Assembly: GCA_021739765.1 (NCBI GenBank)
Contig: JAIPBD010000016.1
Coordinates: 1 to 64,000 of the forward strand
Length of the DNA: 64,000 bases
Direction of reading: 5' to 3'
DNA from: Melioribacteraceae bacterium
Lineage (GTDB): Bacteria; Bacteroidota; Ignavibacteria; Ignavibacteriales; Melioribacteraceae
The notes under the pieces were generated by a model, which ran no database searches, was not told the origin of the DNA, and worked only from the letters and a program-made list of their open reading frames with translations. Shown here one piece after another: positions 7,226 through 16,983 of the stretch (within the stretch, counting starts at the first letter, position 1; each line of letters begins with the position of its first letter). A program made the position numbers and the translations under genes.

Positions 7226-9382
7226 ATGAAAAATTTAATGAAGTATATTTTATTCATATTTCTTCTTTTCATTTTGCTTATTAGTTGTAATAAAGATGAA
7301 AACCCAATCAATTCAGTGATCAAGAAAAATGACTTTCTGGAATTAAAAATTAACTACGTCGGTAAATCTGGAGATAAATCAATTTACTCTATAGATGGTC
7401 GCATCACAGACTATTCAAAATATGAGTATGCAGAAATTTGGATTAACTCAAAACTCGATACGATTATTTCCGATTCGGACTTCTCTTTTACAATCCATAT
7501 AAATAGTAATTTTGACTCAACTCAGTTGAATCATGAAATATTCGTAAAATTAATATCCGAAGATATAAGTCCGATAGTATCGGATAAAATTTATTTCACA
7601 GACGACAAAATTTTTCCAAATAATCTTCAAGTTTTGGCAGTATATGATACAGCAGTTGTTCTGAATTGGAATGAGTTTTCTGTCCCCGATTTAGGGTACA
7701 CTCTAGAATATAGCAAGGATGGGAAAAAATATATTCCGTTATTGTCAGATTCTCTTGACAAAAATAGTTCTCTCGTACCATTTCCACTTTATAATGGAGA
7801 AGAGTATACATTTCGTTTATCAGCACATTATGGAGAGGTAAGTTCTCCTCATATTTATAGCAATTCTATTTCAGTGGAACTTCCGAAATTTCACAATATT
7901 CGTATTAAAAGTATTGTTGATACCGCACTGGTTGTAAGTTGGGATACAATGGATTTTCCATTTACTTCGTTATCATTAGATCTGCTAAATCAAGACACTT
8001 ATGAAGAATTCGATTTTTTGTTATCACCTGGAAAAACATCCGACACTCTCTATTTTCCTGTTAAACTTGGTCGTTACATCAACGGCGAAAATGTTGATTC
8101 ATCCTCATATTTATCCAAATTCAAAGCATCTTCAAGATACAACGTAATTGAGGCTACGAAAACGTTCAAACTTTATATTTGGGCACCACAAAATTTGTCG
8201 ATTTCCGAAGCAAGCGGCTCCTCTTTTAAAATATCATGGGATGACTACAATAACGCGAACAAGTTTATTGTTTTGAAAAGTATTAACAATTCCGAGTATG
8301 AGTTATACAAAGAAATCCAAAACCAGAAATTCTTTTACGAGACTGATATCGATAAACAGAATGTTTACCGTTATCGTGTAAGATCATATACTGATCATAA
8401 TTTTTCACAGTTATCAAAAACTATTAGAAGAGCTTTTATTCCCACTTACGAGAACATAACTTTACTAAATCTTCCTTATAATTTGTCAACAGAATTTGTT
8501 TATTCTGAAGATGTATTATTATATGAGACCGTAGGAGAAATTTATCGAATTGAATTAAATTCTTCGACAATTCTACAAACTTACAAAGTAAAGAATATCA
8601 CAGACTTTGGAGTAAATGCTGTTGCCATAGGTAGTTATGATGTAAATACAACCACGAATAGAATTGCTCTAATTGATTTCGAGTCTGATTCAAACGATTA
8701 TAAGAAGTTTTTATCAATCAGAGATTATTCATCGGGTGCAGAGATTGAACGATTTCAGCTTCCCAAATTAGCCCCACACATGAATTTAGAATTCATGCAG
8801 GAAAAACTTATGCTATATGGGCAAACTCAATCTGTAGGTAATTATAGACTGGATATTCGAGATATTCCTACCTACGATGTCATTGACGAGCGATCTTACT
8901 CTCTTGGCTCGATAGATTATAACGAGTTTTATTCAATTCTGATTTTTATTGATAATCAAAGAATTCAATTCACGAAGGCTGAAAGCGGGAAAAGATTAAA
9001 AATTTTAGATCAAGATAGCCGTATAAACAGTTATTATATAGATGAAAACAGTGATGAAGTTTTCGTACTTACTGAAAACGGTACTTTGAGTAAATATGCG
9101 CTTCCTACCCTAAATTTGTTAGAACAGATTACGCTTCCTACTGATTCCGAGTTGGTTAATCGATATTCGGAGAGCAAGTGGATTATTAAAAGAAATGAAA
9201 GTCTTTTCTATTTTGATGCTCAATTTTCAGTACTAGAAAAAATTAGTGCGCTTGCAAATGTCTCCGGCGCCTGTTATGCAAAAGATGATAATATTTCTTT
9301 TCTTGAAAGTATTAGTGGAGACCGTATTAATTTAATCCAATTAAGAAAGATGGGACTTTATTGGAAGGCAGCTATCGAATAA
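7226..9382 (+). CDS. lipoprotein with FN3-like domains and C-terminal propeller-like region (paralog 1)
   Basis: Exported lipoprotein of about 718 residues. The signal peptide MKNLMKYILFIFLLFILLIS is followed by the lipobox Cys and Asn-Lys-Asp. ATG at 7226 is preferred over 7214 because GGGGT lies six bases upstream. Two or three fibronectin-III-like repeats follow between about residues 125 and 405, each with the NLxV..YDTAVVLNWNE or FKISWDDYNNANKFIV pattern. The last 300 residues carry repeated strands such as NRIALIDFESDSNDYKKFLSIRDY, suggesting a degenerate propeller. The downstream gene is a divergent paralog 25 bases away. The function is unknown; a surface recognition or adhesion role is a guess. 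Confidence 0.8.
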   Translation: MKNLMKYILFIFLLFILLISCNKDENPINSVIKKNDFLELKINYVGKSGDKSIYSIDGRITDYSKYEYAEIWINSKLDTIISDSDFSFTIHINSNFDSTQLNHEIFVKLISEDISPIVSDKIYFTDDKIFPNNLQVLAVYDTAVVLNWNEFSVPDLGYTLEYSKDGKKYIPLLSDSLDKNSSLVPFPLYNGEEYTFRLSAHYGEVSSPHIYSNSISVELPKFHNIRIKSIVDTALVVSWDTMDFPFTSLSLDLLNQDTYEEFDFLLSPGKTSDTLYFPVKLGRYINGENVDSSSYLSKFKASSRYNVIEATKTFKLYIWAPQNLSISEASGSSFKISWDDYNNANKFIVLKSINNSEYELYKEIQNQKFFYETDIDKQNVYRYRVRSYTDHNFSQLSKTIRRAFIPTYENITLLNLPYNLSTEFVYSEDVLLYETVGEIYRIELNSSTILQTYKVKNITDFGVNAVAIGSYDVNTTTNRIALIDFESDSNDYKKFLSIRDYSSGAEIERFQLPKLAPHMNLEFMQEKLMLYGQTQSVGNYRLDIRDIPTYDVIDERSYSLGSIDYNEFYSILIFIDNQRIQFTKAESGKRLKILDQDSRINSYYIDENSDEVFVLTENGTLSKYALPTLNLLEQITLPTDSELVNRYSESKWIIKRNESLFYFDAQFSVLEKISALANVSGACYAKDDNISFLESISGDRINLIQLRKMGLYWKAAIE

Positions 9383-9407
9383 ACAGAATATTATTATATG
9401 GAGTTTT

Positions 9408-11420
9408 TTGAGCTTATTGTTTCAGTTTTGCATTCTTGCTTGCAGGGAAGAAGAATACCATCAAGTATCACCGGAATTAATAAACCCTTCTAAAATAGAG
9501 ATTTCAGTAAAACCTGATAATTTTATTGAAGGTCAATTTGTGATTAGTGTGCAAATAGTCAACTATAAACGTTACGATGAAGCAGAAATTAGGATTGATG
9601 GAACTAGGGATACGACCTTCCTATCAGACTCATTTAGTTACGAAAAAAAAATACCATCTATTAATTCCAGTGGTAAAGATTTGCACGAAGTTTATGTAAA
9701 ATTGCTTGCAGATAGGAAAGAAGTAGCTCGATCAGAATCGATATTCATTTTGGGAAGGACTGTCGCACCTACAAATCTTACAGTATCTGCAATATATGAT
9801 ACAGCTTTTGCCATATCTTGGGATGAACACACGAGATTAAAATTTAGATATTTAATTCAACTGAGTATAAATAACGGTAAATGGAAAACTATTGCAGAGA
9901 CTGATTCTTTTGAGGACAGTTTAATAACACCTTATCCTTTGATCAACAGAAATGTATATCAAATCCGATTAGCTACAAATTATAGTAAGATGCTTGAGCA
10001 TTTCACATATGCAGATCCAGTACGCATTTCTGTTCCTAGTCCCAAAATTTTGTCTTTTTTAAATTTGGCTGATACAGCGTTCGTACTCGAAAGGAGAAAA
10101 ATAAGTTATTATGCAAATACAACAAAACTATTAATAAATTTCGGGCAAGGGAAGGATAGTACTTTTATTATAGGTAATAACCAAATTAGAGACACTGTTC
10201 ATACACCGAGATTACTTGGTAAGTACAGTGATGGAGAAAATATCGGTTCACAAACTTACACAGCATCCTTGATTCGAATAACTGCCAATAACAAAACGAT
10301 AGATTCTAAATCAATCACACTAAACTTCAATTCACCAACTAATATTCGTTTGGAAGATCATTCGGACACTGGGTTTACTATTAAATGGAAAAAAGATGAT
10401 TTAGCCCAGAAATATATCATATACCGAAATGAGAATGATTCTCCCTTGCATATTTCCGATTCAACAACAGTAACAGAATATATAGTGTCATCACCAAACC
10501 CAAAGAATAAATACACATATCAAATTAGAGGAAAATCAAAATATAATACGTTGAGAAATAGTATGTCCGTTAGTGCTATTTACAGCTACGATTTAGTGGA
10601 ATCATGGAGTTATTACAATAGTTTCCTGGGTTTAGAATCTTTCTCTAAATCAGGAGAATTAATGATTTTAGCAGATATGGAACAGGCAAACATTCAGACG
10701 ATAATTATTGTTAATCCCAGGAATAAATCCTGGTACGCTACACATCGACATAGCATTTATGTCAATCTACCATCTAGATCAGTAGAAATTCCAACGTTGG
10801 TCAGTATGGATGAAAATTCAGGAATTCTCGCTCTGGTAGATATCTTACCGGATGGTCAGAGAAATTCAATGAATGTCTTGTCATTTCGGGATCTATACAC
10901 AACTGAAAAATATTACTCGATTGAGTTACCTCGGATTGGGAAATTATTTCTCATGCAAAACGATTGTATGGTTTATAACATTTCAGAGGCGGGGGAATGG
11001 CAATATGATATAATTAGTAAACAAGAAAGAAGGATTGTGAGAAGCGGAACGATAAATGGAAAGGGGATTTCGTTTAATCCTTATCACGGAATGTTTTTTA
11101 GTCTCAAAAACTCTTTGATTGAAATTTATGGTATTCCCAATTTTGAAAAATTAGCGGATGTTTTACTAGATAATTCTAAAGATTTACTCATTATTAATCA
11201 ACAACAAGATCAATTCCAAATTGTATATGAAGATGGTCAAATAGAGGTATATAATATAAACGGTTTCAGCATTGAGCAATCTGTAGATACTGGTATTAGC
11301 AATATTCAAAGCATTCAAAAAATTGATAAAAACTTCTATATGATAGTTGCAAATGATAAGCTTATACTTTACAGTTGTGATCTGAACCAACAGGTTAATT
11401 CATATAAATTGGATTTATAA
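9408..11420 (+). CDS. lipoprotein with FN3-like domains and C-terminal propeller-like region (paralog 2)
   Basis: Paralog of the preceding gene with the same order: short N-terminus with lipobox-like CILAC, an N-terminal beta domain (YDEAEIRIDG matching YEYAEIWINS in paralog 1), FN3-like repeats (NLTVSAIYDTAFAISWDE) and a propeller-like end. The 5' end is problematic. The only in-frame start is TTG at 9408, giving an 11-residue leader with no basic residue. An ATG at 9398 is out of frame by one and separated from it by a run of six Ts (9404-9409). With five Ts the leader would read MEFLSLLFQFCILAC. A sequencing slip, phase variation or decay are all possible. Confidence 0.75.
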   Translation: MSLLFQFCILACREEEYHQVSPELINPSKIEISVKPDNFIEGQFVISVQIVNYKRYDEAEIRIDGTRDTTFLSDSFSYEKKIPSINSSGKDLHEVYVKLLADRKEVARSESIFILGRTVAPTNLTVSAIYDTAFAISWDEHTRLKFRYLIQLSINNGKWKTIAETDSFEDSLITPYPLINRNVYQIRLATNYSKMLEHFTYADPVRISVPSPKILSFLNLADTAFVLERRKISYYANTTKLLINFGQGKDSTFIIGNNQIRDTVHTPRLLGKYSDGENIGSQTYTASLIRITANNKTIDSKSITLNFNSPTNIRLEDHSDTGFTIKWKKDDLAQKYIIYRNENDSPLHISDSTTVTEYIVSSPNPKNKYTYQIRGKSKYNTLRNSMSVSAIYSYDLVESWSYYNSFLGLESFSKSGELMILADMEQANIQTIIIVNPRNKSWYATHRHSIYVNLPSRSVEIPTLVSMDENSGILALVDILPDGQRNSMNVLSFRDLYTTEKYYSIELPRIGKLFLMQNDCMVYNISEAGEWQYDIISKQERRIVRSGTINGKGISFNPYHGMFFSLKNSLIEIYGIPNFEKLADVLLDNSKDLLIINQQQDQFQIVYEDGQIEVYNINGFSIEQSVDTGISNIQSIQKIDKNFYMIVANDKLILYSCDLNQQVNSYKLDL

Positions 11421-11768
11421 TGGGACCCAATTGTAAATAATGCACGTCTATATCTTACTACAAGAAATCGGATGAATACTTACAACCTAATTCAAAAATG
11501 GACATCACAGCAACTATATTGAACAAAGATCCTTTTTTATATCAGAACTAATATTAATATAATTGCAAATATGTAATTCTTAAAGAAACATCTTCCAATT
11601 ATTATTGGCTTGAGGGCAAAATTTAGTTTGCTATTTAGTCATTATTAATAAAGGTTCCGCTTAACCAAATGCAATAAACTCTTTGTTATATGAAGAAAAT
11701 CAAAAAAATAATTGAATTATTTGATTAAAATCCTTATTCCTCATTTCATTATTTTGTTTCTTAATTGA
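11421..11768. other. intergenic region, no gene seen
   Basis: AT-rich DNA with stops in all frames at short intervals. The only structure I see is the inverted repeat at 11739-11775 next to the channel gene. Confidence 0.6.
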
Positions 11769-11775
11769 AATGAGG
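11739..11775. promoter_or_regulatory. 10-bp perfect inverted repeat at the 5' end of the channel gene
   Basis: The arms CCTCATTTCA (11739-11748) and TGAAATGAGG (11766-11775) are exact complements with a 17-base AT-rich spacer. The right arm contains the ATG at 11770 that may be the ancestral channel start, so it could be an operator or a 5'-UTR hairpin that hides the start. Confidence 0.45.
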
Positions 11776-11852
11776 CAAATATCAAATCCAAGATTTATGA
11801 TATAATATTTGAAGCGGATACAAAAGCCGGTAAAATTTTTGATCTTGTTTTA

Positions 11853-12596
11853 ATGGTTGCAATTATCGGCTCCGTCCTTGCCGTAATGATTGACAGCATA
11901 CCAATGGTAAGAGCCAATTACTATGAACCGCTTCTTATTCTCGAATGGATTTTTACAATTCTGTTTACAATTGAATATGTATTGAGGGTTTATTCAGTCC
12001 ATAAAGCAAGAAATTATATTTTTAGCTTTTATGGGATAGTTGATCTACTTGCAATCTTACCGACTTATATAAGTTTGATTTTCCCTGGAACGCAATATTT
12101 TGTTGTGATCAGAATTTTACGGGTTCTTCGCGTTTTCCGTGTTTTAAAATTCGCTCAATATCTGCAATCGGCACAACTTTTGGCACTTGCGCTTCAAAAC
12201 AGCAAAAGGAAAATCCTCGTTTTTCTTTTAACCGTCCTAACGTTAGTAATTATTCTCGGATCATTAATGTATATGATTGAAGGTGAGGAGAATGGATTTA
12301 CAAGTATTCCCGTTTCAATTTATTGGGCAATTGTTACTTTAACAACCGTGGGATACGGTGATATTTCACCACAAACTCCACTCGGTCAAATTCTTGCCTC
12401 GTTTATAATGATTACCGGCTACGGGATAATTGCAGTTCCAACCGGAATTGTAACCGTTGAAATGGCGAATTTGGGAAATAAAAAAGTAACAACACAGACT
12501 TGTCCTAACTGCATTGCGGAAGGGCATGATGTCGATGCCAAATTTTGTAAATACTGCGGAGAGGTTTTAAATCCGGAGAAAGATGAAAAAGTCTGA
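11853..12596 (+). CDS. Kv-type voltage-gated potassium channel with C-terminal zinc ribbon
   Basis: A six-helix cation channel subunit. S1-S3 lie within residues 1-75, S4 has regularly spaced arginines (RILRVLRVFRVLKF, Arg87/90/93/96), S5 is at about 121-141 and the potassium filter TVGYGD at 165-170. The C-terminus has a CPNC...CKYCG zinc ribbon (Cys217, 220, 232, 235). The first in-frame ATG is 11853, but coding-like sequence in the same frame (KIYDIIFEADTKAGKIFDLV) starts near 11784 with no ATG, GTG or TTG before the TGA at 11766. The S1 N-terminus is therefore probably missed, through a non-standard start or a one-base deletion. It overlaps the next gene by 14 bases. Confidence 0.87.
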   Translation: MVAIIGSVLAVMIDSIPMVRANYYEPLLILEWIFTILFTIEYVLRVYSVHKARNYIFSFYGIVDLLAILPTYISLIFPGTQYFVVIRILRVLRVFRVLKFAQYLQSAQLLALALQNSKRKILVFLLTVLTLVIILGSLMYMIEGEENGFTSIPVSIYWAIVTLTTVGYGDISPQTPLGQILASFIMITGYGIIAVPTGIVTVEMANLGNKKVTTQTCPNCIAEGHDVDAKFCKYCGEVLNPEKDEKV

Positions 12597-12837
12597 AATT
12601 TGCGATCTTAAAAACCTTGGACCAACTTCGGAGAAAATGCTAAACTCGATTGATATTTATACACTTGCGGATATTAAGGAAGCCGGACCCGTTGTTATTT
12701 GCCAGATGTTAAAAGGATTTGGTTTTAATGTTAATATAATGATGGCTTACGCACTGCAAGGAGCAATCATGGATCTGCATTGGAAAGATATCCCAAAGGA
12801 AATTAAAGAACAACTAAGGTCGGATTTGGGAATTTAG
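12583..12837 (+). CDS. TfoX C-terminal domain protein
   Basis: An 84-residue protein matching the TfoX/Sxy C-terminal helical domain (a helix-hairpin-helix-like fold): LKNLGPTSEKMLNSIDIYTLADIKE, in part, followed by G-P-V and an ALQGAI..HW..IP segment typical of the family. In gamma-proteobacteria, Sxy/TfoX links CRP to competence genes, but standalone C-terminal domains elsewhere have no proven role. The start codon lies inside the channel gene (14-base overlap), so the two are probably co-translated. Confidence 0.82.
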   Translation: MKKSEICDLKNLGPTSEKMLNSIDIYTLADIKEAGPVVICQMLKGFGFNVNIMMAYALQGAIMDLHWKDIPKEIKEQLRSDLGI

Positions 12838-12888
12838 ACGAATCTGGCAATGTTTAGCTTTGAAAAATATAAATGGTGAGAAGTTGGT

Positions 12889-12907
12889 GGACGCACGGAA
12901 TGCGCCC
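12889..12907. repeat. short GGACGCA/TGCGCCC hairpin
   Basis: The arms GGACGCA and TGCGCCC surround CGGAA. It is extended by AAGTTG on the left and CAACTT on the right. It is the inverted counterpart of the stem at 7042-7061 and sits between the convergent TfoX-C and clpB genes, where it may serve as a transcript end. Confidence 0.6.
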
Positions 12908-12908
12908 A

Positions 12909-15530
12909 CTACTCAACTTTTGTGAAGTTTAATTTTCCGTCACCTTTACTTAAAACTCTGATCGAATCACCTGCCGTAAAGTTTCCCATCAATAATTCAG
13001 TTGAGAGAGGATTTATTAAATATTTCTGTATCATTCGTTTTAATGGTCGGGCACCGTATGTCGCGTCATATCCGACACTTAAAATATATTCTTTGGCATC
13101 TTCACCGACTTCGAGGATTATGTTTTTCGCTTTCAACATTTTGATAACGATTTCTAATTGAATATCAATTATTCCTTTAAGTTCTGATTTTAGCAAGGGT
13201 TTGAAAAGCACAATTTCGTCAATACGGTTTAGGAATTCAGGCCGGATTGTTTTCCTTAAAAGCTCTGAAAGTTGTGACCTCAATTCACCGAGTATCGGTT
13301 CATAGTCAGCTTCATTAAATTTCTCGAGTTTATCCTGGATTAGATGCGAACCCAAATTAGATGTCATAATAATAATAGTATTCTTGAAATCTACGGTTTT
13401 GCCCTGATTATCCGTTAATCTTCCTTCATCTAAAACTTGCAATAACACATTAAAAACATCATGATGGGCTTTTTCAATTTCATCGAGAAGAACTACTGAA
13501 TAAGGTCTTCGCCGGACGGCTTCGGTTAGTTGTCCGCCTTCTTCATATCCGACGTATCCGGGAGGCGCGCCAATTAAACGTGATACGGAATGTTTTTCCA
13601 TGTATTCGGACATATCAATTCTAACGATCGCTTGTTCGTTATCAAAAAGGAATTCCGCAAGCGCTCGTGCCAGCTCTGTTTTACCTACACCTGTCGTCCC
13701 GATAAAAATAAATGAACCAATGGGACGGTTTGCGTCCTGCAATCCCGCGCGTGATCGCCTGATGGCGTTTGAGACCGCATAAACAGCATCATCTTGTCCA
13801 ACTACTCTTTTGTGAAGTTCATCTTCAAGTCTGATTAATTTGCTTCGTTCACTTTCAAGCATTCTGTTTACGGGAATTCCTGTCCAGCGGGCTACAACTT
13901 CTGCAATATCTTCGGCATCAACTTCTTCTTTAAGCAGTTTTCGTGATTTTTGAACCCGACTCAACTCTTCAGTTTTCTGATTAAGATCTTTTTCGAGTTG
14001 AATAATTGTACCGTACCGGATTTCGGCAACTTTCCCGAGATCGCCTTCCCTTTCGTATTTTTCTGCTTTAGCTTTAAAATCTTCAATTTTGCTTTTTGTA
14101 TCCCGAATGGTTTGAATATTTTGTCGCTCCAATTGCCAATGACTTTTTAACTCATTCCTTTTTTCTTCAATATCACTTAATTCTTTCTGGAGTTCAACCA
14201 AACGTTTTTTAGACTCTTCATCTTTTTCACGTTTTAAAGCTTCCCGTTCAATTTCGAGTTGTTTAACGCGTCTTTCAATTCCATCCAATTCTTCGGGCAT
14301 CGAGTCAATTTCAATTCTTAATTTAGATGCTGATTCGTCAATCAAATCAATTGCTTTATCGGGAAGAAACCGATCAGCGATGTAACGATTTGAAAGTTGA
14401 ACCGCCGCGATAATCGCAGCATCGGTAATTCTAACACCATGATGCACTTCGTAACGCTCTTTGAGTCCGCGTAAAATTGAAATCGCATCCTCCTCATTTG
14501 GTTCTGAGATTAGAGTTGGTTGGAATCTTCTTTCTAAGGCGGCGTCTTTCTCGATATATTTTTTGTATTCGTTTAATGTTGTTGCTCCAATCGCATGAAG
14601 TTCACCCCGTGCAAGAGCGGGTTTTAGGATATTCGCCGCATCCATAGCGCCGTCTGTTCGGCCTGCTCCGACTAATTGGTGAAGCTCATCGATAAATAAA
14701 ATCACCTCTCCGTTTGATTCTTGAACTTCCTTTACCACTGACTTCATTCTTTCTTCAAATTGACCGCGGTATTGAGTTCCTGCTACAAGCGAAGCCATAT
14801 CCAACGCGACAATTCGTTTTGTTTTTAATCCCTCCGGAACATCCCCCGATACGATTCTGTGGGCGATTCCTTCCGCAATAGCGGTTTTCCCAACACCCGG
14901 TTCTCCAATTAAAACAGGATTATTTTTTGTTCTTCGTGAAAGAACTTGCAGCACTCTTCGAATTTCCTCGTCCCTTCCAATCACCGGGTCTAATTTATTT
15001 GATTGGGCAAGTTCGTTTAGATCACGACCGTACTTTTTCAGCGATTGGTAAGTGTCCTCCGGATTTTGAGAGGTGACCCTCTGAGTTCCCCTTATATCTT
15101 TTAGAGCGGTGAGGATAACATTTTTCGACGCACCGTTTGATTTTAATAATTCGCCCGCAGTTCCTTTATCCTCGGATAAAGCTATAAGTAAATGTTCGTT
15201 TGATATATATTCGTCTTTTAACTGCTTCGCGTGTTCGGAAGCTTTGTCGAAAAGGTTTCCGGTTTTTTGCGACATTTGTTGGTTACCAACGCCTGCACCG
15301 GTTACTTTTGGCAATTTTTCAATGAGTTCGCCAACTTTAATTTTTAATTGATTTGGATTCGCTCCGGCTTTTTGCAGAACAGATAGAGCAACATTGTCGC
15401 TATCCTGAAACATTGCCGCCAAAATATGTTCAGGTTCAATTACCTGATTGTTATAATTCTGTGCAATTTCAACGGCATTTTGAATAGTTTCCTGTGCTTT
15501 TACAGTCATTCTATTAAAATTAAATGCCAT
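12909..15530 (-). CDS. clpB: ATP-dependent disaggregase ClpB
   Basis: An 873-residue Hsp100 disaggregase of normal length. It has the N-terminal Clp-N double repeat (1-145), the first AAA+ module with Walker A GEPGVGKT (about 209-216) and Walker [10 protein letters not shown], the middle coiled-coil domain (about 405-530) that separates ClpB from ClpA/ClpC, and the second AAA+ module with GTTGVGKT near 610 followed by RIDMSEY. It resolubilises aggregated protein with DnaK. AGGAGAAAATAT precedes the ATG. I saw no CIRCE element upstream, so HrcA control is not supported. Confidence 0.97.
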   Translation of the reverse strand: MAFNFNRMTVKAQETIQNAVEIAQNYNNQVIEPEHILAAMFQDSDNVALSVLQKAGANPNQLKIKVGELIEKLPKVTGAGVGNQQMSQKTGNLFDKASEHAKQLKDEYISNEHLLIALSEDKGTAGELLKSNGASKNVILTALKDIRGTQRVTSQNPEDTYQSLKKYGRDLNELAQSNKLDPVIGRDEEIRRVLQVLSRRTKNNPVLIGEPGVGKTAIAEGIAHRIVSGDVPEGLKTKRIVALDMASLVAGTQYRGQFEERMKSVVKEVQESNGEVILFIDELHQLVGAGRTDGAMDAANILKPALARGELHAIGATTLNEYKKYIEKDAALERRFQPTLISEPNEEDAISILRGLKERYEVHHGVRITDAAIIAAVQLSNRYIADRFLPDKAIDLIDESASKLRIEIDSMPEELDGIERRVKQLEIEREALKREKDEESKKRLVELQKELSDIEEKRNELKSHWQLERQNIQTIRDTKSKIEDFKAKAEKYEREGDLGKVAEIRYGTIIQLEKDLNQKTEELSRVQKSRKLLKEEVDAEDIAEVVARWTGIPVNRMLESERSKLIRLEDELHKRVVGQDDAVYAVSNAIRRSRAGLQDANRPIGSFIFIGTTGVGKTELARALAEFLFDNEQAIVRIDMSEYMEKHSVSRLIGAPPGYVGYEEGGQLTEAVRRRPYSVVLLDEIEKAHHDVFNVLLQVLDEGRLTDNQGKTVDFKNTIIIMTSNLGSHLIQDKLEKFNEADYEPILGELRSQLSELLRKTIRPEFLNRIDEIVLFKPLLKSELKGIIDIQLEIVIKMLKAKNIILEVGEDAKEYILSVGYDATYGARPLKRMIQKYLINPLSTELLMGNFTAGDSIRVLSKGDGKLNFTKVE

Positions 15531-15666
15531 ATTTTCTCCTAAAAAGTTATCACACTAATTTTTTATTTCGCTTTATTGACCGAAAAATATAACAAATAAA
15601 ATTAAAGAAAGTTTCAAGTTTGTATTACACTAAATAGTTTGAATAAATTCGGTAAGCTAGAAGTTA

Positions 15667-15784
15667 TTCCGCTTTTTTTGTATAAATCTAATATTAAAGG
15701 TGTGCCTATTCCGCTTTTTGCCCATTTTCTGGAATAAGAGGAGCCCTTATTCCACTTTTTTGCAATAAACTGGAATAAGCGGTA
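15667..15784. promoter_or_regulatory. cluster of five GGAATAAG-type sites upstream of fic
   Basis: The core TATTCC/GGAATA occurs five times in about 118 bases: TTATTCCGCTTTTTTT at 15667, TATTCCGCTTTTTG at 15709, CTGGAATAAGAGG at 15731, TTATTCCACTTTTTTG at 15749 and CTGGAATAAGCGG at 15772. Three are in one orientation and two in the other, and the last ends 26 bases before the fic ATG. This looks like an operator array, possibly for the winged-helix tail of the Fic protein itself. Confidence 0.6.
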
Positions 15785-15810
15785 TCTTATCACAAAAAAT
15801 ATAAAAGAAT

Positions 15811-16932
15811 ATGAAAAATTTTAATGCAGGTTACTATAATTCACAGGGTAGTTTTAAAAGTTTCCAACCCGAAAAAATTAATCGCCGGTGGATAATAGAA
15901 GATATCGATGTGATAAATTTGTTAAGTAAAGCTGACCGCCAGATTGGGAGACTTGATATGTACAGCGAGTATATCCCGAATATTGATCTTTTTATAAAGA
16001 TGCATATTGCAAAGGAAGCCACAAAATCAAATAAAATTGAAGGTACTAAAACCAATATAGAAGAAGCACTGCTTAGAAAAGAGGATGTTAGCGGTGAGAA
16101 AAGAGACGATTGGGTGGAAGTGCAAAATTACATCGAAGCGATGAAGACTTCAATTGAGGATTTAAGAAAGATTCCTTTTTCAACGAGGATGATTAAAAAT
16201 GCACACTCAATATTGTTGAAAAGTGCGAGGGGAGAATTTAGAACTCCGGGTGAATTTCGTAGAAGCCAAAATTGGATAGGCGGCGCCACAATTGATGATG
16301 CAGTTTTTGTTCCTCCGGGCCACACTACAATTGATGAATACATGGGCGATTTGGAAAACTTTATTCATGATGAAAAAAACGTAATACCGGATTTATTAAA
16401 AATTGCTCTCATTCATTATCAATTTGAAACAATACATCCATTCTTAGATGGGAACGGACGGATTGGAAGACTAATGATTACGTTGTATCTGGTGGATAAA
16501 AAAATTCTAAAAAGACCGGTGCTCTATTTATCGGATTTCTTCGAAAAAAACAGGGGTTTGTACTACGAAAATTTGACCCGTGTTCGAGAAAATAATGAGA
16601 TAGAACAATGGTTTAAGTTTTTTCTCGTTGGTGTGATTGAGACAGCCGAAAATTGCATTGATACATTGGACAAAACAATGAAACTAAGACAATCTATTAG
16701 TGAAAAATTAAATCCTCTAGGAGCAAGAGCAAACAAAGCAAGGATAGTGGTAGATCATCTGTTTAGCAATCCAATAATTGATGCTGATGGTTTGAAGCAA
16801 GTAACGAAACAGTCATATACATCAGTTTATAAATTATTGCAAGTCCTTGAAGAATTGAATATTCTCAGAGAGGTTACGGGTGGGAAAAGACGAAAGCGGT
16901 ATGTATTTAAAGAATATCTAAATCTTTTTTAA
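15811..16932 (+). CDS. fic: Fic family AMP-transferase (adenylyltransferase)
   Basis: A 373-residue class II Fic protein. The N-terminal Fic_N helical domain carries an inhibitory motif SNKIEG (residues 73-78, fitting S/T-x-x-x-E-G/N). The core motif HPFLDGNGRIGR lies at 209-220 with the catalytic His209, and a flap precedes it. The C-terminal 80 residues (from about 290) look like a winged helix (TSVYKLLQVLEELNILREV). Family members AMPylate target proteins, commonly topoisomerase or gyrase subunits, and autoinhibition is relieved by loss of the Glu contact. The C-terminal DNA-binding fold and the repeated sites upstream suggest autoregulation, which is inference. There is no antitoxin partner gene. 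Confidence 0.93.
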   Translation: MKNFNAGYYNSQGSFKSFQPEKINRRWIIEDIDVINLLSKADRQIGRLDMYSEYIPNIDLFIKMHIAKEATKSNKIEGTKTNIEEALLRKEDVSGEKRDDWVEVQNYIEAMKTSIEDLRKIPFSTRMIKNAHSILLKSARGEFRTPGEFRRSQNWIGGATIDDAVFVPPGHTTIDEYMGDLENFIHDEKNVIPDLLKIALIHYQFETIHPFLDGNGRIGRLMITLYLVDKKILKRPVLYLSDFFEKNRGLYYENLTRVRENNEIEQWFKFFLVGVIETAENCIDTLDKTMKLRQSISEKLNPLGARANKARIVVDHLFSNPIIDADGLKQVTKQSYTSVYKLLQVLEELNILREVTGGKRRKRYVFKEYLNLF

Positions 16933-16983
16933 TGTCTACTAAACTGTATTAGAAAAGATTCAATTTTCCCGCTGTCGGCAATT

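Noticed and set aside
15667-15784. Regular repeats considered as a CRISPR array
   Set aside because: The units are short, differ in spacing and occur in both orientations, and there are no cas genes; an operator cluster fits better.
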